NCBI GenBank assembly: GCA_016235165.1 | Contig: JACRLX010000024.1 | Coordinates: forward strand, 1 to 64,000 | Origin: Rhodocyclales bacterium | GTDB lineage: Bacteria > Pseudomonadota > Gammaproteobacteria > Burkholderiales > Rhodocyclaceae | DNA length: 64,000 bases | Direction: 5' to 3' | Part shown: piece after piece, positions 7,872 to 17,638 of the stretch | How positions within the stretch are numbered: position 1 is the first letter of the stretch | Layout: each line of letters begins with the position of its first letter | Notes under the pieces: model-generated | Told to the model about the DNA's origin: nothing | Databases searched by the model: none | The model's input: the letters and a program-made list of their open reading frames with translations, nothing else | Translations under genes and position numbers: made by a program

Positions 7872-8350
7872 GCAAAGCGGCCGAACTGCTGCCGGGCACG
7901 CTGGAGGAGCTCGAGCGCGTGCGCAAGGCCTGCCGCAGCATGGTCAGGCGCCGCGCCGCGACTTCGGGCGGGCTGACCCTGGTGCCGCTGCCGGGGATCG
8001 ACATTGCCGGCGACGTGGCGATGCTCATGGAATTGATCCCGGCGATCAACCGCAAGTTCGGCCTGACGCCGGAACAGATCGAAGAGCTCGACACCCGGCA
8101 CAAGGTGATGGTCTATGCAATGCTGAAAAAGGTCGGCACCGACCTCGTTGGTCGCGTCGTCACGCGCCAATTGGTGTTGGCCGCGCTGAAGAAGGTCAGC
8201 GTACGGCTGGCGACCAGGCAGGTGCTGAAATACCTGCCCATTGCCGGGCAGGCCGCCGCCGTGGCCCTGAGCGTGACGGCGATGATCTACCTCGGCAACT
8301 CGCACATCGATGCCTGCTACGAGGTGGCAAAAGGGGCAATACGAAAGTGA
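7868..8350 (+). CDS. Uncharacterised protein, DUF697-like membrane-associated region
   Basis: 160 residues from GTG 7868, whose GTGA overlaps the upstream stop. The segment GGLTLVPLPGIDIAGDVAMLMELIPAINRKFGL resembles the VPxPGxD hairpin of DUF697/YcjF-type proteins that pair with membrane GTPases, followed by an amphipathic region and a hydrophobic stretch near the C-terminus. No GTPase is adjacent. I cannot assign a function. Confidence 0.6.
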   Translation: MSKAAELLPGTLEELERVRKACRSMVRRRAATSGGLTLVPLPGIDIAGDVAMLMELIPAINRKFGLTPEQIEELDTRHKVMVYAMLKKVGTDLVGRVVTRQLVLAALKKVSVRLATRQVLKYLPIAGQAAAVALSVTAMIYLGNSHIDACYEVAKGAIRK

Positions 8351-8373
8351 GCGCCGCCGCGAAGGAGGGGACG

Positions 8374-9147
8374 ATGAGGACAATTCACGTGATTGTTTTG
8401 CTGGCTGGTGTCGCCGCCGTTGCAGGTGTGGCGGCGGCCGATCTGCCAACCGGCAATTGCGCCGCGCCGACGACGGCGACCGACCTGTCGCACTGCGACT
8501 TCACGCGCCGGAAGCTGGCCGGCCGGGATTTGCGCGGCGTGAAGCTGAGCGGGGCGAAGCTCGAGAGCACCGATTTCAGAAAGTCCAACCTCGCCGGCGC
8601 CGACATGCGGCGAAGCAATGCCAAATGGGCCAACTTCACGGGCGCGAGGCTGAACGGCGCCGACCTGCGCGATGCCGACCTGTTCCATGCCACCTTCGAC
8701 GACGCCGACCTGGGCGGCGCCAGGCTGCAGGGCGCCTATCTGTTCGGCGCCAACCTGATTAATACCCGTGCGACGGGTGCCGACTTCACCGGGGCCTACC
8801 TCAAGGACATCCTGATGGAAGGCATCGATCTTTCGGGCGGCTCGATACGCAACTGCTATGCGTTTCGCGGCGTGTTTTCGGGGGCGCGCCTGAACGGTAC
8901 CGACCTTTCGGGAGCCGATCTCACGGGGGCGGCGATGGAGCAGGCCGATTTCACCGATGCCAGGCTCACGGGCACGCGGCTGGTCGGAGCCACGCTGCGC
9001 CAGGCGAGCTTTCGCGGTGCCGACATGGCTGGGGCGGACCTGGCCAATGCCGACGTCTGGAGCGCCAGCTTCGACAAGGCGCTGAATCGTGGAAGCTCGG
9101 TGCAGGAAGCCCTGGTCGAACCCTTCGTGGTTCGCGACAGGCGATGA
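8374..9147 (+). CDS. Secreted pentapeptide-repeat protein
   Basis: 257 residues from ATG 8374 with GGAGGGG upstream. A signal peptide (VIVLLAGVAAVAGVAAA) is followed by about 30 A(D/N)LxX-type pentapeptides such as LRGVK, LSGAK, LAGAD, LNGAD and LTGAA, predicting a right-handed quadrilateral beta-helix. Pentapeptide proteins act as scaffolds or DNA mimics, but an exported one suggests a periplasmic structural role. The stop overlaps the next start (ATGA at 9144). Confidence 0.85.
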   Translation: MRTIHVIVLLAGVAAVAGVAAADLPTGNCAAPTTATDLSHCDFTRRKLAGRDLRGVKLSGAKLESTDFRKSNLAGADMRRSNAKWANFTGARLNGADLRDADLFHATFDDADLGGARLQGAYLFGANLINTRATGADFTGAYLKDILMEGIDLSGGSIRNCYAFRGVFSGARLNGTDLSGADLTGAAMEQADFTDARLTGTRLVGATLRQASFRGADMAGADLANADVWSASFDKALNRGSSVQEALVEPFVVRDRR

Positions 9148-10001
9148 CCGTGGATGCCGCGACCAGCGACGACCTGCCTACCGCCGATGGACTGAGGCTG
9201 TACCCACACGCCTGGGTCGCGCCGTCGTCGATTGCGGTGATCGCCGTGGTACATGGCATCGCCGAGCATGGCGGGCGCTATGCCTGGTTGGCGGCGCGGG
9301 CCAATGCGCAGGGCATCGGCCTGCTGACGGTGGATCTGCGCGGCCATGGGCGATCGCCGGGCGAGCGCTCCTATGTCGAGCGCTTCGACGACTACCTGCT
9401 CGATGTCGATGCCCTGTGGGCCAGGGCGCAGGAACTGGCGGCGGGCCGGCCGCTGTTCCTCTTGGGTCACAGCATGGGCGGGGCGATCGCCCTGCGCTGG
9501 ATAGCGCAAAGGGGGCAGCCGATGGCCGGGCTGATCCTCTCCTCGGCGGCGCTGAAGATCGGTGGCGACGTGCCGCGACTGTTGATCGCGCTGGCGCCGC
9601 TGCTCTCGCGCTGGCTGCCGCAGCTGCGCGGCACGAAGCTCGATCCGGCGCTGATCAGCCGCGATCCGGCGCAGGTGGCGGCCTATGTAAGCGATCCGCT
9701 GGTCAGCCTGGCGGCGCCGCCGGCGCGTACCGGCGCCGAACTGCTGGCGGCGATGGACGCCAATCGCGTGGCGGCGGCGAGCCTTCACCTGCCCGTGTAT
9801 CTGTTCCACGGCGATGCCGATCGCCTCACCGATCCGCAAGGCAGCCGCGAAATCTTCCAGGCCTGGGGGGGCGCCGACAAGACGCTGCGGATCTGGCCGG
9901 GCAGCCGGCACGAAACCCTGAACGACCTGGAGCGCGAGGCCGTGGTCGGTGAGCTGCTGTCCTGGGTGAGGATGCAGTGTGGCAAACAGGCCGCAGAATG
10001 A
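9144..10001 (+). CDS. Alpha/beta hydrolase, monoacylglycerol-lipase-like
   Basis: 285 residues. Family motifs: VVHGIAEHGGRY (oxyanion region), DLRGHGRSPG, the nucleophile elbow GHSMGG, the acid in the FHGDADRLTDP segment and the catalytic His in GSRHETLND. This is the serine aquaproteinase/monoacylglycerol lipase group, which hydrolyses monoacylglycerols or lysophospholipids. No signal peptide, so probably cytosolic. It is translationally coupled to the pentapeptide gene. Confidence 0.88.
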   Translation: MTVDAATSDDLPTADGLRLYPHAWVAPSSIAVIAVVHGIAEHGGRYAWLAARANAQGIGLLTVDLRGHGRSPGERSYVERFDDYLLDVDALWARAQELAAGRPLFLLGHSMGGAIALRWIAQRGQPMAGLILSSAALKIGGDVPRLLIALAPLLSRWLPQLRGTKLDPALISRDPAQVAAYVSDPLVSLAAPPARTGAELLAAMDANRVAAASLHLPVYLFHGDADRLTDPQGSREIFQAWGGADKTLRIWPGSRHETLNDLEREAVVGELLSWVRMQCGKQAAE

Positions 10002-10335
10002 ACTTGGCGAATGCGGAAATCAAAAGAATCCATCAAGTCTGAAGGGTGTCGAGTCTTATAGTAGACCCGTCACACGCGTTCGGGTCGAAACCCTGGCCTG
10101 AACGTACGCCCGAGCTGGCACCAACGCGCCGGCTCCTCCTTGCAGGCGGGAGCAACTCCCGCCTGCGACGTGATCGAAACGACGGTGTCCGCCCTCAAGG
10201 CCGCAGCCGGCGTTTCCTGGATCGCTCGACCCCGACTGGATGGCGCTTGTGCGTTTGTGCATTCGCCTCCAAACGGGCTGCGGTGAAGACCATGTTCCTG
10301 CTGCGGGTTTGTTGAGGTCTAAACAAATTCGCGCA
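10002..10335. other. Intergenic region before the rnf/nifJ cluster
   Basis: No gene found. It holds a possible -10 box TATAGT (10057-10062) with a weak -35 and a perfect hairpin with 11-bp arms, GCAGGCGGGAG-CAA-CTCCCGCCTGC (10142-10166), which is not followed by a T run. Frames extending rnfB upstream here lack start signals. Confidence 0.5.
10142..10166. repeat. Perfect 11-bp-arm hairpin
   Basis: Arms 10142-10152 and 10156-10166 around CAA. Without a T run it is more likely a REP-type palindrome or a leader hairpin of the downstream operon than an intrinsic terminator. Confidence 0.6.
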
Positions 10336-11232
10336 ATGGAGGGAGTAGGCGGTTTGGAGTCGTTGACGAATCTCGCGGTGGCAGGTGGCTTCATGGCGGC
10401 GCTGGGCATCCTGCTCGCGCTGCTGCTGGCCATTGCCAACAAGAAACTTTACGTATTCGAAGACCCGCGCATCGGCCAGGTCGAGGATCTGCTGCCCAAG
10501 TCGAATTGCGGCGCCTGCGGTCAGGCCGGCTGCCGCGACTTCGCCGAGAAGGTGGTGGGCGGCGATGTGGTGCCGGCGAAATGCACCGTCAGCTCGCCGC
10601 AGCAGCGCCAGGGCATCGCCGACCTGCTCGGCGTCGCCGCCGGCAGCGTCGAAAAGCAGGTGGCCCGGCTGGCCTGCGGTGGCGGTCGCCACGTTGCCTT
10701 CCTGCGCGCGCGCTACGAAGGTCTCAAGACCTGCCGTGCGGCAGCCGTGGTTTCGGGTGGCGGCAAGGAGTGCGCCTGGGGTTGCCTGGGTCTCGCCGAC
10801 TGCGCCAATGTCTGCACCTTCGATGCCATCCACATGGACATGCACGGCCTGCCGGTGGTCGACAGCGAGAAATGCACGGCCTGCAATGATTGCGTCGAGG
10901 TTTGCCCCAAGGGCCTGTTCAGCCTGGAGTCGGTCAAGCATCGCCTGTGGGTGGCCTGCAAGAACCAGGCGGATGGCGATACCGCCGAGGCCTCCTGCGA
11001 GGTGGCCTGCACCGCCTGCGGCAAGTGCGTCGCCGATGCGCCGCAGAAGCTGATGCAACTCGCCGGCAATCTGGCCGTGGTCAATTACGACTGGAACGAC
11101 CAGGCCACGCGCGAACCGATCGAGCGCTGTCCCACCGGCGCCATTGTCTGGTTCGACACTCCCGACCGCGCCGTCAAGGGCGCCGCCGCCAAGAAGATCC
11201 TGCGCAACGAGCCGCTGCCGTTGCACACCTGA
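10336..11232 (+). CDS. rnfB: Rnf electron transport complex subunit B (ferredoxin-like)
   Basis: 298 residues, the longer RnfB type. An N-terminal membrane helix (about residues 15-35) is followed by the 4Fe-4S motif Cys58-x2-Cys61-x4-Cys66-x16-Cys83, then several CxxC-type clusters: ECAWGCLGLADCANVC, CTACNDCVEVCP and CTACGKC. It passes electrons between soluble ferredoxin and the membrane subunits. Unusually it is separated from rnfCDGEA by the pyruvate:ferredoxin oxidoreductase gene. ATG 10336 is chosen because the transmembrane helix starts just after it. Confidence 0.9.
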   Translation: MEGVGGLESLTNLAVAGGFMAALGILLALLLAIANKKLYVFEDPRIGQVEDLLPKSNCGACGQAGCRDFAEKVVGGDVVPAKCTVSSPQQRQGIADLLGVAAGSVEKQVARLACGGGRHVAFLRARYEGLKTCRAAAVVSGGGKECAWGCLGLADCANVCTFDAIHMDMHGLPVVDSEKCTACNDCVEVCPKGLFSLESVKHRLWVACKNQADGDTAEASCEVACTACGKCVADAPQKLMQLAGNLAVVNYDWNDQATREPIERCPTGAIVWFDTPDRAVKGAAAKKILRNEPLPLHT

Positions 11233-11255
11233 ATACGAAATCCAAGGAAGCTGCC

Positions 11256-14200
11256 ATGACATTCTCGACGATCAAGAAGATGTTCTCCAACGGCCTGCTG
11301 CCGCAAACCGGCGCCGGCGTCTCCGCGGGCAAGGTCAAGTATCCGGGCACGCGCGATGCCGTCGATGGCAACACCGCCGTGATCCATGTCGAGCGCGAAT
11401 CCTCCGACGCCGCCGGCGCCTACCCGATCACGCCCTCGACGCAGATGGGCGAATACTGGGCCGAGGAGGTGGCGAAGGGCCACCTCAACATTTCCGACAA
11501 GCCGCTGATTTTCATCGAGCCGGAATCGGAACACGCCGCTGCCGGCGTCACCGCCGGCATGGCGATGACGGGGCTACGCGCCAGCAACTTCTCCTCTGCG
11601 CAGGGTGTGGCCTTCATGCACGAGTCGCTTTACGCGGCGGTCGGCAAACGCCTGCCCTATGTGCTCAACATGGGCTGCCGGGCGATCACCAAGGCCTCGC
11701 TCAACGTCCATGCCGGCCACGACGACTACCACTGCGTCGATGACACCGGCTTCATCCAGATGATGGCGAAGAACGCCACCGAGGCGGCTGACCTCAACCT
11801 GATCGCGCGCAAGACCGCCGAGCTCTCGCTGACGCCGGCCATCGTCGGCCAGGACGGTTTCCTCACCAGCCACCTGATCGAATCCTGCCTGCTGCCCGAG
11901 CGCGAACTGGTGGCCGAGTACCTGGGCCGCCCCGACGACATGATCGATTCGCCAACCCCGGCGCAGCAGATGCTCTACGGCCCGAAGCGACGCCGCGTGC
12001 CGGCGATCTGGGACGTGGACCTGCCGCTCTTGTCGGGTTCGGTGCAGAACCAGGATGCCTACATGCAGGCCACCGCCGGCCAGCGCCCCTACTTCTTCGA
12101 CCATGTCGAAGCCCTGGCGGATGCCTGCATGGAGGAGTACGCGGGACTCACCGGGCGCGGCTACCAGCGCGTCTCCGGCTTCAAGACCGAAGATGCCGAT
12201 TACATCATCCTGGGCATGGGCAGCATGATCGTGCAGGCCGAGGCGGTCGCCGATTACCTGCGCGAGACGCGCAAGCTGAAGGTCGGCGTGGTGAATCTCA
12301 CCATGTTCCGCCCCTTCCCGGGCGACTTGCTGGGCGCACTGCTGCGCGGCAAGAAAGGTGTCGCGGTACTGGAGCGCACCGACCAGCCGCTGGCGGAAGA
12401 CCTGCCGCTGATGCGCGAAGTGCGTGCGACGCTGCTCAAATGCATATAGAATGGACAAGTCGGCGCTGGCGCTACGGCGGCTTATCCCGCTTACGCCAGC
12501 TACGGTGCCGGCGAGATGCCACGCCTCTACTCGGGATGTTACGGCCTCGGCAGCCGTGACCTGCAACCGGAGGCCCTGATCGGTGCCGTCGAGAACATGC
12601 TGCCCGAGTCTGCCAGCGTGGGCGGGCAGCGCAAGTTCTTTTATCTCTCGATCGACTTCGCGCGCGATCCGCTCAATCCCAAGGACGAGGTGCACCAGCA
12701 GGACCTCGCCGACAAGTACCCGCATATCCGTGCGCTCGGCCTGCGTGGCTCGGAAAACCCGAACCTCTTGCCCAAGGGCGCCATCACGGTGCGCATGCAT
12801 TCGGTGGGTGGCTGGGGCGCCATCACCACCGGCAAGAACCTGGCGATGACGCTGTTCGAGCTGCTCGGCTGGGACATCAAGGCCAACCCGAAATACGGCT
12901 CGGAAAAGAAGGGCCAGCCCACCACCTACTATCTCTCGGCGGCGCCGGAGCCGATCCGCATCAACTGCGAATACGTCTATGTCGATGTCGTGCTTTCGCC
13001 CGACCCGGCGGTGTTCGGCCACAGCAATCCGCTGTCGGGCCTCAAGAAGGGCGGCTTCTTCATCATCCAGTCCAACCTCGGTGCCGAGACCTGGGCCGGC
13101 TTCCCGCTCTGGGCGCAGAAGTTCATCGTGGACAACGAGATCCGTGTGTTCTACCTCGATGCCTTCCAGATTGCGCGTGAGGAAGCCGGCGCCGCCGAGC
13201 TGCAACTGCGCATGCAGGGCATTGCCTTCCAGGGCGCCTTCTTCGCTGCCAGCCCGACCATGAAGAACGCCGGCCTCACGGAGGACGCGTTGTTCACCGC
13301 AATCGAGGCCCAGCTCCAGGCCAAGTTCGGCGGCAAGGGCGCGCGCGTGGTGCAGGACAACCTGCGCGTGGTGCGCCGCGGCTTCACCGAACTGACCGAG
13401 ATCACCGAAAAGCAGGTCGGTGTCACGAGGAAGCAGTCGGCGAAGAAGGATGTCGGCCTGCCGGTGATGCTGCGCCAACTGCCGGTGCCTGGCGGTGCGC
13501 AGCAGGGCAAGGTCGGTGACATCCATCGTTTCTGGGAACAGACCGGCAACTTCTACCTGACCGGCAAGGGCAACGACAACCTGGTCGATCCCTTCATCGG
13601 CGCCTCGCTGGTGCCGGCGGCGACCGGCGTGTTCCGCGACATGACCGGCATCCGCTTCGAGCATCCGGAATGGATTGCGGAGAACTGCACGGCCTGCGGC
13701 AACTGCTATGTCGAATGTCCGGACTCAGCCATCCCCGGCCTGGTCAGCTCGGTCGGCGACGTGCTCAATACGGCGATCAACCGCATCGAGACTGGCGGCA
13801 CGCCGACCCGCTACCTGCGCCGCGCATCGCGCGCCATTGAGAAGAAGCTGCGTGCCCTGGTCGACAACGAAGGCGGTTTCGTGCGGCCGCTGATCGACCG
13901 CGCCATGGACGAGGTGCTGGCCGACACGCCGGAAGGCGAGCGCTCCGGGCTGGCCGCCGAATTCACGCAATTGCAGATCCATCTCGGCGGCTTCCAGTTC
14001 GCCGCGACCAAGCCCTACTGGGGCAACCGCGAGAAGAAACAGAAGGGCAGCGGCGGCCTGTTCTCGATCACCGTCAATCCCTACACCTGCAAGGGCTGCG
14101 CCCTGTGCGTCACGGTTTGCGAGGACAACGCGCTGAAAATGGTGACCCAGACCGAAGATTCGGTCGAGCGCTTGCGCCGCGACTGGAATACCTGGCTGGA

Positions 14201-16262
14201 ACTGCCGACCACGCCCAAGGACTACAGCCGCATCGACAGCCTCGACGAAAAGATCGGCGCGCTGGAAACCCTGCTGCTGGACAAGCGCAACTACGGCTCG
14301 ATGAACTGCGGTGACGGCGCCTGCCTGGGTTGTGGCGAGAAGACTGCGATCCACTTGTTCACCTCGACGGTGACGGCGCTGATGCAGCCGCGCGTGGCGG
14401 CCTTCATGGAACGGATCGACGAGCTGATCCAGCGCCTGGAACAACACATGCGCGTCAAACTGGCTTCGGCGGTGGACCTCACCGACACCGGCGCCGTGGT
14501 GCGCGCGGTGGATTCCACCGGCAAGCACGACCTGACCCTGTCCAACCTGGCGACCAAGCTCAATGCCGACAAGCCCTCGCAACTGCTCGATCCGGCCTGG
14601 GTGAAGAACACCGCGCAGTTGCTGGAGAAGCTGAAGGACCTCAAGTGGCGCTATGTCGAGGGGCCGAGCAAGCGTGGCCGCGCCGAGATGGGCATCGTCA
14701 ATTCCACGGGTTGTACCTCGGTCTGGGGCTCGACCTATCCCTTCCATCCCTATCCCTTCCCCTGGACTTCGCACCTGTTCCAGGATTCGCCCTCGGTGGC
14801 GATGGGCATCTTCGAGGGCCACATGGCGAAGATGGCCGACGGCTTCAAGGCCGTGCGCATGGCGGAGAAGGAACTCGCCGGCGACTACCTGCCGGATCGC
14901 GACGACGACTTCTTCCGCCGCTTCAACTGGCAGCAGTTCTCCGCCGACGAATGGCAGCTGTGCCCGCCGGTGGTATCGATGGGCGGCGACGGCGCGATGT
15001 ATGACATCGGTTTCCAGAACCTGTCGCGCGCGCTGATGTCGGGCATGCCGATCAAGATCCTGGTGGTTGATACCCAGGTGTATTCGAATACCGGCGGCCA
15101 GGCCTGCACCTCGGGCTTCATCAGCCAGGTCTCGGACATGGCGCCCTGGGGCGATGCCCAGCGTGGCAAGCAGGAGGTGCGCAAGGAGATCAGCCTGATC
15201 GGCATGGCGCATCGCACTTCTTACGTGATGTCGGGCACCATCGCCCACGTCAACCACCTGATCGAGAGCTACATCGACGGCATCAACAGCCGGCGCCCGG
15301 CGCTGTTCAACATCTATGCCGTGTGTCCGCCGGAACACGGTGTGGGCGACGACCGCAGCGTGGACCAGAGCAAGCTGGCGGTGGAGGGTCGCGCCTATCC
15401 GCTGTTCCGCTTCGACCCGGATGCCGGCACCACCTTCGCCGAGTGCGTCAGCCTGGAAGGCAATCCCTCGCCCGACACCGACTGGCCGACCTACACCCTG
15501 AAGTACATCGACGAGGCCGGTGCGCCGCAGACCATGGAACTGCCGATGACCTTCGCCGACTTTGCGGCGACCGAGGCGCGCTTCCTCAAGCATTTCCGCA
15601 AGGCGCCGGCCGAGACCTGGAACGAAAACATGCTGCCGGTGGCCGAGTTCCTCGAACTCGATGCCGACGAGCGCGAAGGCAAATTCCCCTACATCTGGGC
15701 GGTGGACAAGACGCAGCGCCTGATGCGTCTCCTGGTGACCAAGGAACTGATCAAGTCGGCCGAGGAGCGGCTTCACTTCTGGCGCCAGTTGCGCGGCCTG
15801 GTGCGCGCCGGCGCCGAGGCGGCCGATGTCGAGCAGGTCGAAAGCCGCGTCCGCGAAGACCTGCTGGCGAAGATCAGCGCGGCCTTGGGGCAGGGCGGCG
15901 CAGCGGCGTCGGCGGCGGGTGGCGCAGCAGGAGTCGGCGCCGGCGCGCTCTGCGTACCTGGGACGTCGCTTCGCGAGCAGGTAACGGCGATTTCAACTAC
16001 CGGCAGCGGCGACTACGAGCCGGTCTGGGTCGAATCGCCCGAATGCACGGCCTGCGACGAATGCACCACGCTGGCACCCAAGACCTTCGTCTACAACGAG
16101 CAGAAACTCGCTGTGGTGATCAACCCGAAGGGCTCGAAATTCGCCGACATCGTCAAGGCCGCAGAGAAATGCACGGCCGGCTGCATCCATCCCGGCACGC
16201 CCTGGAACATGAGCGAGCCGGGTGTGGAAAAGCTCATGGCAAGGGCCGCAAAATTTAACTAA
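11256..16262 (+). pseudogene. nifJ: Pyruvate:ferredoxin (flavodoxin) oxidoreductase, interrupted by one in-frame TAG
   Basis: One continuous frame of 1,669 codons except for TAG at 12447-12449. The first part (397 residues) carries the pyruvate-binding domains (VDGNTAVIHVERE, AYPITPSTQMGEYWAEE, LNVHAGHDDYHC). After the stop the frame resumes with PRLYSGCYGLGSRDLQPEAL; an independent start at ATG 12516 would give 1,248 residues. Later come two ferredoxin motifs (CTACGNCYVECP, CKGCALCVTVC), the thiamine-diphosphate region (GDGACLGCGEKTA, GGDGAMYDIG) and an extra C-terminal Cys-rich domain (CTACDECTTLAP). It would oxidise pyruvate to acetyl-CoA, CO2 and reduced ferredoxin. Usual NifJ is about 1,200 residues; this subfamily is longer. 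GAG-to-TAG would explain the stop; readthrough, a sequencing error or two separate polypeptides are alternatives. Confidence 0.8.
12457..12479 (+). repeat. 23-bp dispersed repeat, copy d (inside nifJ)
   Basis: AAGTCGGCGCTGGCG followed by CTACGGCG, the consensus form. It begins 8 bases after the amber codon and reads in frame as part of QVGAGATAA, in the linker between the first domains and the conserved SGCYGLGSRD segment. Confidence 0.85.
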
Positions 16263-16267
16263 GCGCG

Positions 16268-17638
16268 ATGAAGCTCGTTTCCTACTTCCGTGGCGAAGCC
16301 TTCCAGCGCGGCGTGCATCCGCCGAGCTGCAAGCTGACGGCGGAGCGCAAAATCCGCCGCCTGCCTTTCCCCGACCGGGTGACCGTGCCCTTGTCGCAGC
16401 ACATCGGCAAGACGCCGCGTCCCATCGTGCGCGTCGGCCAGGAGGTGGTGCGCGGCCAGCCCATCGCCAGGAGCGACGAATGGCTGTCAGTACCGCATCA
16501 CGCGCCGCTGTCGGGCGTGGTCGAATTCATCGGCCTGCGCCCCGGCATGCGCGGCACCTGGATCGAGGCTATCGTCATTCGCGCCCATCCGGGCGCGACG
16601 CAGGAAGACCTCTGGGGCCGGCCGCGCGACCTGTCGCAGGCCAGCGGCCAGGACATCCTGCAGGCGATCTGGGATACGGGCATGGTCGGCCTCGGCGGCG
16701 CGGCCTTTCCGACCCACGCCAAGCTCTCGGTGCCCAAGCAGGCCAAGGTGCATACCCTGGTGGTGAATGGCTGCGAGTGCGAGCCCTACCTCACCTGCGA
16801 CCATCGCGTCATGGTCGAGCATGCCACCGACCTGATCGCCGGCATTCGCTATGCCATGCGTGCAACGGGTGCCGTGCGCAGCATCATCGGCGTCGAGGAC
16901 AACAAGCCGGACGCGGTGCTGGTGCTGCGCCAGGCGATCGCCGACGCGGCGGTGGCAGGAGTGTCCGAGGAAATCCACGTCGAAGCCGTGCCGACCAAGT
17001 ATCCGCAAGGTGCGGAGAAAATGCTTATCACGGCGCTGTTCGGCGCCGAGATGCCGGCCGGCGGCCTGCCCATCGCACTCGGCATGGTGGTCAGCAATGT
17101 CGGCACGCTGGCGGCGCTGGGCAAACTGTTGCCGTTGGGGCAGGGCCTCACCGAACGCGTGGTGACCGTGACCGGGCCGGGCGTGGCCAAGCCCGGCGAT
17201 TACAGGGTGATTCTCGGTACGCCGCTCAAGTTCGTGCTCGACTACGCCGGCGCGTCGGCGGTGGATGCGATGGACGCGCGCCAGGTGATCCTCGGCGGGC
17301 CGATGATGGGCCAGGCCATCGCCTCGCTCGACGTGCCGATCACCAAGGGCGTGTCCGGTGTGCTGGTGTTCCGCGCCGAGGACATGGTCGAGCGCGAGGC
17401 GCGCCAGACCTATCCCTGCATCAAGTGCGGCGAGTGCGTCGAATCCTGCCCGATGGGCCTCAACCCCTCGACGCTGGGCATGCTCGCCGCGAAGCGCGAA
17501 TACGAGCTGATGGGCGAGAAGTATTTTCTCGGCGACTGCTTCGAATGCGGCTGTTGCACCTACGTCTGCCCCTCCAACATCCCGCTGGTGCAGCAGTTCC
17601 GCGTCGCCAAGCAGATATTGCGCGAGAAGGCGGCATGA
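16268..17638 (+). CDS. rnfC: Rnf electron transport complex subunit C
   Basis: 456 residues, slightly shorter than the gammaproteobacterial form. It has the NADH/FMN-binding SLBB-like core (GMVGLGGAAFPTHAKL, VVNGCECEPYLTCDHR) and two C-terminal 4Fe-4S motifs, CIKCGECVESCP and CFECGCCTYVCP. It is the peripheral NADH dehydrogenase subunit of the Rnf complex. It starts 5 bases after nifJ and its stop overlaps the rnfD start (ATGA), so nifJ and rnf genes almost certainly share a transcript. Confidence 0.93.
   Translation: MKLVSYFRGEAFQRGVHPPSCKLTAERKIRRLPFPDRVTVPLSQHIGKTPRPIVRVGQEVVRGQPIARSDEWLSVPHHAPLSGVVEFIGLRPGMRGTWIEAIVIRAHPGATQEDLWGRPRDLSQASGQDILQAIWDTGMVGLGGAAFPTHAKLSVPKQAKVHTLVVNGCECEPYLTCDHRVMVEHATDLIAGIRYAMRATGAVRSIIGVEDNKPDAVLVLRQAIADAAVAGVSEEIHVEAVPTKYPQGAEKMLITALFGAEMPAGGLPIALGMVVSNVGTLAALGKLLPLGQGLTERVVTVTGPGVAKPGDYRVILGTPLKFVLDYAGASAVDAMDARQVILGGPMMGQAIASLDVPITKGVSGVLVFRAEDMVEREARQTYPCIKCGECVESCPMGLNPSTLGMLAAKREYELMGEKYFLGDCFECGCCTYVCPSNIPLVQQFRVAKQILREKAA

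Noticed and set aside
11574-15776. Two minus-strand open frames of nearly 700 codons opposite nifJ
   Set aside because: They mirror the codon bias of nifJ, carry no recognisable motif and have no ribosome-binding site.
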